A stretch of DNA of 13,188 bases from Clostridiaceae bacterium (GTDB lineage Bacteria > Bacillota > Clostridia > Oscillospirales > Butyricicoccaceae), in NCBI GenBank assembly GCA_018383195.1, contig JAGZOP010000056.1, positions 1 through 13,188 on the forward strand, read 5' to 3'. Below the pieces are notes generated by a model. That model was not told the origin of the DNA. It worked only from the letters and a program-made list of their open reading frames with translations, and ran no database searches. A program made the translations under genes and the position numbers. This document shows positions 5,367 through 11,654 of the stretch, in pieces. The stretch's first letter is position 1. Each line of letters starts with the position of its first letter.

Positions 5367-6848
5367 TCAAAAATCACGAAGTTCCTCAAACTTTTCAATT
5401 AGGGCATCTTTCTGAATTGTATTGCCCGGCGATGCGTCCAGGATGCCCCGCAGGGCCATGTAAATTTCATCCCGTTCCTCGGTTTCGATAAAGAGCATCT
5501 TGTTGAAAGTCTGGGTGTAGGCTGCCACTGCTTCCAGCGCCTGGGACTGGGCGTCCTCGCACGGCTCAGAGGTCAGCTTCATCAGCTGGGAACGAGTCTT
5601 GCGGTATTGATTGGCTGCCTTTTTTGCGGAAGTGGCAGGGATATGCTCCGCGCCGTCCCAGCCCCGGAAGGGGTTGTCCAGATTTTGCGCCAGCCACTCC
5701 GGTTTCCGGGGCTTGGTGATCTGCAGGTCCATTCCAGGCTTGCCTTTCCAGATCTGCTTTGCCGCTTTTGCTGCCGTCTCCGGCAGGCTGGTCATCCAGA
5801 ACCAGCGAAGCTCCGGCATCTGTTCCGGGGTGGGGATGTCGTCCGCCCTGAAGCCGAACAGGTCAAAGGTGGAGAGGTTCGTCAGCTCCCGGAACTTTCG
5901 CACAGCAGAGAAATTTTGCAAATTTCCCGGCGCGCCCCAGAGCCGCAGCTCCTTTAAGTGGGGATGGGAGGCAACAAGGGCGGTCAGATCAAAGTCCTTC
6001 AACTGGATACCGTGAAGGCCCCAAAGATCCGGCAGCTCCAGGTGGGGGCAGTATTCCCCGATAAATTGGAGGGTCAAACCGCTGCCATTTCCGGCAGCAT
6101 GGATGGTACAGGCATCCGGCCCCTTGCTCTGAAACAGGAGCTGCTCCGTATCCTCACCCAGCCACAGTTCCTCCAGGCCGGTCATGTCCAGCATCAGCTT
6201 TCTGATGCTGGTTCCCCGCAGATCAAGTGTCCTCTGACTGTGGTTCAGCAAAGTCAGTTCATCAAGGAAGGGATTTCCCCGCAAAAACTCCAGCAGATCC
6301 GGGTGCCACCGCTCACAGATGAGGTCAGAAAGGCAGGGCAGCGCCTCCAGTTCCAGCGCCGAATCGAATGGTGTGTACTGGTCAATCACCCGATGGCTGC
6401 TGGCCTTCACCGGGATACCGCCGATCTCCGTTTCCCCGTCGCTCTCCATGGCCTCCTTGAAGGCCCGCCGCCGCTTTTCCGGGACGGCCTGCCACCTCAT
6501 CTGCAAATACACCTCATAGCCGTTGTCCCAGCCGCCGTAGGAGCGGCAGGGCTGGTCGGTGAAGGATGGCAGGATACCCGCCAGCGTGTACTGCGGTGGG
6601 ACTTCCACCGGTACCCGCAGCAGGTGAAGATCACGGGGCCAGTACATAAAGTCCTTGTAGAGCGGACGGAGATGGGGCAGTTCCTCCGCTGTCAAAGGGG
6701 CATCACCTGCCCAGTCCAGAGAGAGGATCACCGCCCAGGGCTTCTCACTCACCGTGTCCGGCGGCGCAATATAGGCCACCTGGCAGGCAGTATAGCGTTT
6801 CAGATATTGATTGTAAACTGTATAGATCTCTCCGGCATTGGCTTTCAT
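5367..6848 (-). CDS. Leucine-rich-repeat protein with Imm26-like N-terminal domain
   Basis: This is the longest gene in the window, 493 residues from ATG 6848 with GGGGAG 9 nt upstream. The N-terminal ~90 residues (AGEIYTVYNQYLKRYTACQV ... VPVEVPPQYTLAGILP) have the small beta-barrel look of Imm26-type immunity domains, tentatively. Irregular leucine-rich repeats follow between about 195 and 356: LDELTLLN, LDLRGTSIRKLMLD, LEELWLGE, LKELRLWG, LTNLSTFDLFGF and LRWFWMTSLP. The last ~100 residues are a separate helical domain (AKKAANQYRKTRSQLMKLTS and a coiled-coil-like end). There is no signal peptide, so the LRR solenoid is cytosolic and probably a protein-binding surface. Combining an immunity-like domain with an LRR suggests a toxin-binding protein; this is inference. 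Confidence 0.87.
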   Translation of the reverse strand: MKANAGEIYTVYNQYLKRYTACQVAYIAPPDTVSEKPWAVILSLDWAGDAPLTAEELPHLRPLYKDFMYWPRDLHLLRVPVEVPPQYTLAGILPSFTDQPCRSYGGWDNGYEVYLQMRWQAVPEKRRRAFKEAMESDGETEIGGIPVKASSHRVIDQYTPFDSALELEALPCLSDLICERWHPDLLEFLRGNPFLDELTLLNHSQRTLDLRGTSIRKLMLDMTGLEELWLGEDTEQLLFQSKGPDACTIHAAGNGSGLTLQFIGEYCPHLELPDLWGLHGIQLKDFDLTALVASHPHLKELRLWGAPGNLQNFSAVRKFRELTNLSTFDLFGFRADDIPTPEQMPELRWFWMTSLPETAAKAAKQIWKGKPGMDLQITKPRKPEWLAQNLDNPFRGWDGAEHIPATSAKKAANQYRKTRSQLMKLTSEPCEDAQSQALEAVAAYTQTFNKMLFIETEERDEIYMALRGILDASPGNTIQKDALIEKFEELRDF

Positions 6849-6863
6849 GGGTTCACGCTCCCC

Positions 6864-7157
6864 TCATCCGTCTTTCTCTAAATAAAATCCCCACACGCAG
6901 TTGGAGAACTCTCCAGCGGCAAAGCGGTGGATCTGCCCGTTGATCTCTACCTGCCAGACCTCAAAGGTATGTTCCTGGTGATAGACAGGGTCTTGGACCT
7001 TTACCCGCTTGCCAGTGATTTTCCAGTCGTAGTCAAAGATATTTACGCCAAACAATTTGCATTGACCGTCTGGGCCAAAGGTTTCATATAAAGCAGGATA
7101 GTAATCGTCTTGATACATCTCGTCCAGCAGTTTGTGATTCGGGTCAAATGCTTTCAT
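6864..7157 (-). CDS. Hypothetical 97-aa protein, possible chimera of two small families
   Basis: The ATG at 7157 has GAGGAG 7 nt upstream and follows the DKNYY gene by 13 nt. The first ~22 residues (MKAFDPNHKLLDEMYQDDYY) look like the start of DUF5713-type immunity-associated proteins, whereas the rest (CKLFGVNIFDYDWKITGKR, then FAAGEFSNCVWGFYLEKDG) is a compact, Trp-rich beta-type module I associate with a different small family. If both impressions are right, the gene is a fusion created by recombination inside the array. No membrane segment or catalytic motif is seen. The stop lies 15 nt before the LRR gene. Function unknown; the chimera idea is a weak inference. Confidence 0.75.
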   Translation of the reverse strand: MKAFDPNHKLLDEMYQDDYYPALYETFGPDGQCKLFGVNIFDYDWKITGKRVKVQDPVYHQEHTFEVWQVEINGQIHRFAAGEFSNCVWGFYLEKDG

Positions 7158-7170
7158 GTAAGTACTCCTC

Positions 7171-8172
7171 TCATTTTTCCTTTATTGCTTGAAGCCGTTC
7201 CCTCCATTGCGCTTCTTCGATTATCTCATCATTTTGGTAAAAATGGTCTTTGTCGCGAGCCAAATGGTCAGCGAGCAGAGGTGCGTCCAACGGGGTGCAT
7301 ACGGTAAAACTGTCCCGATCCGCCCCCTTGATCTCCCGGTTGAGGTAATACACCCGCCTGACATCGCGGGAATACCAGTGCCCAAGCAGTTCCCAGGAAG
7401 TCAGTTCTGCTTTGGGAAGCTGCTTGCCGTAGGCATAGATCCGCTTCCTATCTCTGGCAAAATAGGTATCGCCCAACGAGCGGAAAGAGGAAACTTCCGC
7501 ACCCTTGATGATCTTCACCTTGCCGTCCCCGTTGTGGAAGCAGACCTGTCGGCTGTCCTTTGCATAGCCCTGGGGCGCACCCGAATCGTTCTGGCCGTTG
7601 TCCAACACCTGGAATGATGCCAGATCTGCTTCGGGGACTCTCCCGCTGGTGGTGTAGACGGCTGTTTTGTCCATGGCGTAAGCAAAGTTTAACACCCGAA
7701 ACGATGCCGGGTCTGCTCCACGCAGGCGAATCCCGCCGAGAAAACAGGCCGCAGAGGATTTGCCCCAGTAATGCCAGCAGCAGAAGTCTTTTGGATCAAC
7801 CCCTTTGAGCAGACCGTTTTCATATAGGCCGGAGAAATAGACAGCTCCATCCTTGAGGAAAAACTCGTTGTCCACCGGCCCTTTGTTGGTGATTGGCTGC
7901 AGCGTTTCTTCGTACTTGGCTGTAATGCTCAGCTCGATCTCATCGTCGCTGTAAATCAAGTGGAGCCCATGATGGGCTTTTCCATCAAAATGCAGTTCAA
8001 TGTCATGATATTTGAGAATTAAAGGTTTCCCATCGCTTCTCAGCGTGGAAACGGCATCAGGATTCCCGAAGATCTCTATGACCTCATCCTGTGACATCCC
8101 AAATTTCAGCGGTGAAATGTCCCACGGATTCTGCAATGTTTGATTGCGCCAAATAGTAAAGTCCTGTTTCAT
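7171..8172 (-). CDS. DKNYY-repeat protein
   Basis: This gene encodes 333 residues, with ATG 8172 overlapping the SUKH-3 stop as ATGA. The N-terminal ~90 residues (PLKFGMSQDEVIEIFGNPDA ... LKYHDIELHFDG) resemble a small SmpA/OmlA-like or immunity-type alpha/beta domain. From about residue 164 onward there are roughly five ~30-residue repeats of the pattern (Y/F)A(x)D-x3-VY-x6-(I/P)x-A-D/E-x2-SF-x-VL: AYAMDKTAVYTTSGRVPEAD, GYAKDSRQVCFHNG, YFARDRKRIYAYGKQLPKAE, WYSRDVRRVYYLNREIKGAD and HLARDKDHFYQNDEII. This is the hallmark of the DKNYY family (PF13644). No signal peptide is seen, so it is probably cytosolic. DKNYY proteins are of unknown biochemical role but recur beside immunity genes. Confidence 0.9.
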   Translation of the reverse strand: MKQDFTIWRNQTLQNPWDISPLKFGMSQDEVIEIFGNPDAVSTLRSDGKPLILKYHDIELHFDGKAHHGLHLIYSDDEIELSITAKYEETLQPITNKGPVDNEFFLKDGAVYFSGLYENGLLKGVDPKDFCCWHYWGKSSAACFLGGIRLRGADPASFRVLNFAYAMDKTAVYTTSGRVPEADLASFQVLDNGQNDSGAPQGYAKDSRQVCFHNGDGKVKIIKGAEVSSFRSLGDTYFARDRKRIYAYGKQLPKAELTSWELLGHWYSRDVRRVYYLNREIKGADRDSFTVCTPLDAPLLADHLARDKDHFYQNDEIIEEAQWRERLQAIKEK

Positions 8173-8723
8173 AGTTTTCCGTCCAGTGCCTCCACAGTTT
8201 TCATGGCAGCGGAATCAAATTTACACTGCCGCAGTTCCCGCTCAATCAGGGCAAACACATCTGGAAAGCACTCGATCTCATCCTGATACTCATATTTCGC
8301 ATACAGTCTCCCGTACTCCGAGATCCAGACCTCTGCCGGATAATAGTAGCCGATGTGGCCGATGGGCTGGCACTTCTGACCGGCTGCCTGCTCAATTTCC
8401 GCCAGTTCACAGCCGGACATATCCCGGAAATAGGCATCCTCCAAATGATTTTTGATACCATTGACCAGATGAGGAAACAAAGCAAATTCAAAGTCAGCCG
8501 CCCATTTCAGCTTTTTCTGCGCCAAGTACCACTCACAGCACAGGCCGAAATACTTACAGTAAAACCGCTGGGCGGTCTTCATCATCGGGACGCCATGATC
8601 GGCGTAATACTGCTCCGCAATGGAAATATCCACACTGCGGCCTTCGTACCACCCGGCGTACTCCATCAGCTGCTTGACCTTGCTGCCCAGATCGCCGGAA
8701 ATGGGGATGCGTTCTTTAATCAT
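8169..8723 (-). CDS. SUKH-3 domain immunity protein
   Basis: This gene encodes 184 residues from ATG 8723, with GAGGTGG about 7 nt upstream. The SUKH-3 layout is visible: an initial helix ending in AGWYEGRSVDIS (23-34), a helix AQRFYCKYFGLC (51-62) of the x-FL-x-x-FG type, a helical insert, then the beta-hairpin core IGHIGYYYPAEVWISEYGRL (121-140) followed by YAKYEYQDEIECFPDVF. SUKH superfamily proteins (SMI1/KNR4-like) are widespread immunity proteins that bind and neutralise diverse nuclease and deaminase toxins of contact-dependent and polymorphic toxin systems. This member has no membrane segment. Its stop overlaps the DKNYY gene start, so the two are co-translated. It is the best-supported immunity family in the window after NADAR. 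Confidence 0.9.
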   Translation of the reverse strand: MIKERIPISGDLGSKVKQLMEYAGWYEGRSVDISIAEQYYADHGVPMMKTAQRFYCKYFGLCCEWYLAQKKLKWAADFEFALFPHLVNGIKNHLEDAYFRDMSGCELAEIEQAAGQKCQPIGHIGYYYPAEVWISEYGRLYAKYEYQDEIECFPDVFALIERELRQCKFDSAAMKTVEALDGKL

Positions 8724-8734
8724 GAGATACCACC

Positions 8735-9238
8735 TCAGCTCTCATGTGTGATACAAAAAATTTCCTTGTTCAAATCAAAGTAGATCACCATCAGCTCGTC
8801 AGTGATCTCCGGGTTGAAGGACAGGTCCAGAATGAATACCTACTGATTCATCTCGCTGTCCACCAGGCTGCCAAACCGCTTGAGCCGCAAAAAGTCCACC
8901 ATCTCGGCAAAGGACAGCTTGGATGGATCGGTTCCCGGAAAAAGTTCCGCCGCAATATCCAGGCCTACATTATCCCTGTGGAACTCCATGAAAAAAGCCG
9001 CAACGCTATGGTAAGGGCTGTCCTCGTCCGCTAGCGCCGCTTTAATGGCGGCTTTGGCCCTTTCCGCCAATTCTTCCGCCTCATCCAGCATTTCTCCCAC
9101 CGTATTCATAGCGGCAGGATCGTCAGTCAGTTCCTCATCCACATCAAAGAGAAAGGACAGTCCCGATTCCTCGGGAAAGATGAAGATTTCCTCGCCGGGC
9201 GTATATGGTAAATCAATGCGTTTGCAATTCAGTTTCAT
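8735..9238 (-). pseudogene. DUF2004-family protein interrupted by an in-frame TAG
   Basis: The gene starts at ATG 9238 (MKLNCKRIDLPYTPGEEIFI), with GAGGAGG about 8 nt upstream. It reads 132 residues to Asn-Gln, meets TAG at 8842-8840, then stays open in the same frame for 34 codons ending in TGA 8737-8735: VFILDLSFNPEITDELMVIY then FDLNKEIFCITHES. That tail is the conserved end of DUF2004 (PF09406): the FNPE-x-TDELL-V-YFD segment and final HES are typical. The DUF2004 assignment rests mainly on this tail. The body contains a long acidic helix (MLDEAEELAERAKAAIKAAL) and a later AEMVDFLRLKRFGSLVDSE. Unless the amber is suppressed or is a sequencing error, the product lacks its C-terminal strands. 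The next gene begins 11 nt after the native stop, showing the original operon spacing. Confidence 0.75.
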
Positions 9239-9250
9239 AAATACACCTCC

Positions 9251-9613
9251 TCATTGGTTTTCCAGATGGGGTAATGGAATTGGCGAATAGACCACTGTAT
9301 CTCCATCATTATCCATCTTGAGAATGACAGCAAATTCCGCTGTATTGCTGTCCTGTCCCTTTGGGAGAGAAAAGATCATTGGGGGGCAGCGCAGGGCAGC
9401 ATGGTTCGTGGTTTTATTCCAGTCTTCCATGGCAGCAGATAAAATGATGTCAATGTGTGCCAATACCTTCTCAATGGAACCCGCTGAGGTGTTGTAAAAA
9501 GTAGGGTTTTTATGATACTGCTCTGTGATGAAGTTTTTATACGTCTGCACTGGCATAAAGCAAAATTCCCAATCAAGGGGATGCAACCCAAGCCAATACT
9601 CATACAGTTTCAT
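9251..9613 (-). CDS. Hypothetical 120-aa protein
   Basis: ATG 9613 has AAGGAGG 7 nt upstream and follows the previous TAA by 12 nt. The product reads MKLYEYWLGLHPLDWEFCFM, then helices TYKNFITEQYHKNPTFYNTS and IEKVLAHIDIILSAAMEDW, and ends with strand-like FAVILKMDNDGDTVVYSPIP. It is soluble, mixed alpha/beta, and has no signal peptide or metal site. I do not recognise the family. It starts with the same MKLYE as the small protein at 3140-3445, but the rest is unrelated. It is complete and well spaced between the TfoX_N-like gene and the DUF2004 gene, so it is probably a functional member of the array of unknown target. Confidence 0.8.
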   Translation of the reverse strand: MKLYEYWLGLHPLDWEFCFMPVQTYKNFITEQYHKNPTFYNTSAGSIEKVLAHIDIILSAAMEDWNKTTNHAALRCPPMIFSLPKGQDSNTAEFAVILKMDNDGDTVVYSPIPLPHLENQ

Positions 9614-9625
9614 CTCTGCGCCTCC

Positions 9626-10246
9626 TTATCCTGCTGTCTGATTGCTGTATTCCTTTTCAAGCTGGATATACCACCGTTTCAGCATGGTTTCCAAATTAGT
9701 TTTCCCGCTGTGGTCTATAAAAACAAGGAATTTTTGCAGTAGTCTTGGGATTACATATTTACCCGCTTCTGTCAGGTCCTGATTGAGATAGACCATCCGC
9801 AGGATACGGCCCTGCCGGTCCAGAGGGTTCTTTTTCAGCAGTTTCTTTTCAAAGCAGAAGCGCAGGAACACCACATTCTCGTCGTAGAAGTCCTCCACCA
9901 CAGCCGCGCCAATGCTGGTATAGGTAATGTCGTACACCAAACGGCTCCAGTCAAATTTCTCGGTATAGAGCAGTTTCAGTGCCTTCTCCCAGTGTTCCTC
10001 CGGGATCACCAGCATCCTGTGCCGGGCAGTGCTGGAGCAGCCGCAGCAGATGGGTTCTGGGTGTCCCAGCAGTTCGCTCACACGGTCAGCATAGACGAAG
10101 CACAGTTCCTCATCGAACAGGCCTCCAATAAAGTTGCCGTTGCAGTACAGCATATAGTTCTTGGACTTGGCCGGAGAGTAAGAGAGATTGTATTCCTGCG
10201 AGTCCAGGCTTCTATGTACTTTGTTCAAAAAATCGATTGATGTCAT
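9626..10246 (-). CDS. TfoX_N-like domain protein with a novel C-terminal half
   Basis: This gene encodes 206 residues from ATG 10246 with AAGGAG about 8 nt upstream. The first ~80 residues follow the TfoX N-terminal fold pattern: a helix (IDFLNKVHRSLDSQEY), then YMLYCNGNFIGGLFDEELCF (31-50), a strand-helix VYADRVSELLGHPEP, and a final HRMLVIPEEHWEKAL. The GxLYxxGxxxGGxxDxxL signature is close to stand-alone TfoX_N proteins of Firmicutes. The second half (DWSRLVYDITYTSIGAAVVE ... FLRFCFEKKLLKKNPLD ... LLQKFLVFIDHSGKTNLE) is not known to me and is about the size of another domain. TfoX_N proteins are not classical immunity proteins, so its presence is unexpected. Identification is by motif only and moderately secure. 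Confidence 0.8.
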   Translation of the reverse strand: MTSIDFLNKVHRSLDSQEYNLSYSPAKSKNYMLYCNGNFIGGLFDEELCFVYADRVSELLGHPEPICCGCSSTARHRMLVIPEEHWEKALKLLYTEKFDWSRLVYDITYTSIGAAVVEDFYDENVVFLRFCFEKKLLKKNPLDRQGRILRMVYLNQDLTEAGKYVIPRLLQKFLVFIDHSGKTNLETMLKRWYIQLEKEYSNQTAG

Positions 10247-10257
10247 GACTTTTCTCC

Positions 10258-10690
10258 TTATGCTTCAAACTCTCCCATTACATACATATCCCAAAAGACA
10301 TTGTCAATGGCGCATGGCTTTGTGGAAACGACTGCTCTTATGGCAGTACCACACTAGATAGGGGGTGCCGATAAAAACACTTCGTATCCCTGCGCTCCCG
10401 CAGTTCCTCGATGCTGCAGCAGGCAGGAAAGCCGTAAGAGACAGTCCTGTCCAGCATTTCTTTGTACTGTTTAAAAAAACGTCCGCGGTGATCTCATCCA
10501 TACCAAAAAGGATGTTGTCCTGGATCACATTCTCAAACCAGTGGGCCAGCAGGCCGGTAAAATGAACGGATACGTTCTCTCCTGCCTCGGTCCGGGTATC
10601 CATGTGCAAGGTATGGGCTTCAAAGTCAGCGCAATAGCGCAGGACTCTGTTATCGTGCAAATTGTCAAAGGATTGAATTACCATACTCAT
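10258..10690 (-). pseudogene. LHD-motif small protein disrupted by two frameshifts
   Basis: The gene starts at ATG 10690, overlapping the previous stop as ATGA. Codons 1-72 look normal: MSMVIQSFDNLHDNRVLRYC, then VSVHFTGLLAHWFENVIQDN and GMDEITADVF. The LHD plus F-x-G-x-x-x-x-x-F-x-N pattern resembles Imm50-like or related small beta-sandwich immunity proteins, tentatively. At the T-run around 10473-10479 the sense moves to the -1 frame (QYKEMLDRTVSYGFPACCSI ... CFYRHPLSSVVLP), which meets TAA at 10340-10338. A third frame then carries the apparent native end (STKPCAIDNVFWDMYVMGEF) to TAA 10260-10258. The unshifted frame runs to 10304 with a poor, basic tail. The next gene starts 11 nt after 10258, which marks the ancestral end. 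Confidence 0.7.
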
Positions 10691-11229
10691 GCCAGCTCCG
10701 CGTCCAAAATCTGGACTTGTTTCCCTTTCTCATTCACATAGTAAAGGGCGATATAATCAATGCCGTCCCGCTTGACCTGCTCCCAGGGCATACGCTCGCC
10801 GGTGATCAGCTCCACGGTATCCGCCTCATCTGGTTCGAAGTCCTCTTTTTCGTCCTCATAGTCAATACTGTAACCCAGCTCCAGCACCAGCCTGGAGGCA
10901 GGGATCTCATACCGCTTGAGGGGACGGTGCCCCAGTTCGGCTGGATCCTGTTTATCGCAGAACAGATTGTCATAGCCGTGCCGACCGCCGTCAAAGATGA
11001 CGAACTCCTCGCCGCTCTCCGGGTCGCGGGCAGCCACCAGTCCGGGGGCCTCGTCGCCATCTGCAATATAGGATTGAGGCTCTCCCTTCACCGTGAGCAG
11101 ATTTCCGTAATACCAGACTTCCAACAGTTCATTGCCGGCAGCGGAACACAATGTCACAGTGGGCAGACGCTTCTCCGCCCATTCTTTCACATGGCCGATG
11201 AGCCAGGTGGGATATTTCTCAGTCATCAT
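10687..11229 (-). CDS. Hypothetical 180-aa acidic protein
   Basis: ATG 11229 is preceded by AAGGAG 8 nt upstream, and the gene follows the Imm17-like TAG by 13 nt. The product is acidic, soluble and beta-rich: MMTEKYPTWLIGHVKEWAEK, LLEVWYYGNLLTVKGE, SGEEFVIFDGGRHGYDNLF, RYEIPASRLVLELGYSIDYE, then an Asp/Glu-rich loop and a C-terminal strand region (IDYIALYYVNEKGKQVQILD). The FDGGRHGYDNLF stretch is distinctive but does not match any family I can name. Lack of a signal peptide and the acidic charge fit an immunity-type protein against a basic toxin domain; this is inference from context only. Its TGA overlaps the start of the LHD-motif gene. Confidence 0.82.
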   Translation of the reverse strand: MMTEKYPTWLIGHVKEWAEKRLPTVTLCSAAGNELLEVWYYGNLLTVKGEPQSYIADGDEAPGLVAARDPESGEEFVIFDGGRHGYDNLFCDKQDPAELGHRPLKRYEIPASRLVLELGYSIDYEDEKEDFEPDEADTVELITGERMPWEQVKRDGIDYIALYYVNEKGKQVQILDAELA

Positions 11230-11242
11230 AATATTTCTCCTT

Positions 11243-11476
11243 CTATCTCAATTTCAGCACAAGTCCCCAGATGCTCACCACAATCAGGAGGAGGCCCAAC
11301 AGGAAGAACACCACCCGCCGGTATCCTCTGCTATAACGGTAAGCACCCCGTATTCCGGTGGGGTCACAGAGCCAGTTCCAGTTGCGGACTGCTCCAATCA
11401 AAATCACGGCCCCGATGATCACCGAGGCAATATACCAATGTTCCTGCAAGAATGCTGTGATCGGTTCGCGGTTCAT
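11243..11476 (-). CDS. Two-helix membrane protein, Imm17-like
   Basis: This gene encodes 77 residues from ATG 11476, with an upstream AAAGGGGGAT. Two membrane segments are visible, about 15-31 (YIASVIIGAVILIGAVR) and 55-74 (VVFFLLGLLLIVVSIWGLVL), separated by a polar loop NWNWLCDPTGIRGAYRYSRG. The NWNWLCDPTG loop followed by a basic patch and the second helix matches what I remember of Imm17 (PF15562), a short membrane immunity family. If so, it protects the inner membrane against a pore-forming or membrane-acting toxin; that is inferred. It is the only membrane protein in the window. It ends at a TAG, a second example of TAG as an ordinary stop. It sits between the 48-aa gene and the 180-aa gene. 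Confidence 0.85.
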   Translation of the reverse strand: MNREPITAFLQEHWYIASVIIGAVILIGAVRNWNWLCDPTGIRGAYRYSRGYRRVVFFLLGLLLIVVSIWGLVLKLR

Positions 11477-11497
11477 TTACATATATCCCCCTTTTCA

Positions 11498-11644
11498 TCA
11501 TCGGTAGTTTCCTTTTGGATAATTTCCTCCCCGCTCTTTTAAATCCAGCTCCAGAGCTTTTTCCTCCTCCAGATATTCCTCACAGTCCCGAACCAGTTTT
11601 TGAGCGTCCAGGGCAATAAAGTCCTTGACTTTTCTCTTTTTCAT
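11498..11644 (-). CDS. Small basic/acidic helical protein, 48 aa
   Basis: A 49-codon frame starts at ATG 11644, 10 nt after the TAA of the 460-aa gene, with GGAG ending 6 nt before the start. It reads MKKRKVKDFIALDAQKLVRD, then CEEYLEEEKALELDLKERGG and NYPKGNYR, ending in TGA 11500-11498. A basic start, a long acidic amphipathic helix and good spacing at both ends (22 nt to the next start) support a true gene rather than a spacer. I know no family for it. It may be a small partner for the neighbouring Imm17-like membrane protein, or a free-standing helical antitoxin-like peptide; both are guesses. Confidence 0.65.
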   Translation of the reverse strand: MKKRKVKDFIALDAQKLVRDCEEYLEEEKALELDLKERGGNYPKGNYR

Positions 11645-11654
11645 GGCGTTCTCC

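Noticed and set aside
3370..6881. Long plus-strand open frames (311, 254 and 307 codons at 3370-4305, 4334-5098 and 5958-6881)
   Set aside because: They lie antisense to the NADAR, zinc-ribbon and LRR genes, which have recognisable motifs and ribosome sites. The plus frames give basic, low-complexity, Pro/His/Leu-rich sequence with no Shine-Dalgarno and no family motif.
454..8842. TAG as a recoded sense codon (two in-frame TAGs in otherwise open genes)
   Set aside because: At least two intact genes (ending at 2002 and 11243) use TAG as a true stop followed at once by the next gene's ribosome site, so general TAG recoding does not fit.
10304..10468. Zero-frame end of the LHD-motif gene (SLTAFLPAAASRNCGSAGIR...)
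   Set aside because: The composition changes abruptly to basic and low-quality after the T-run, whereas the other two frames carry the coherent continuation; it is a frameshift product.
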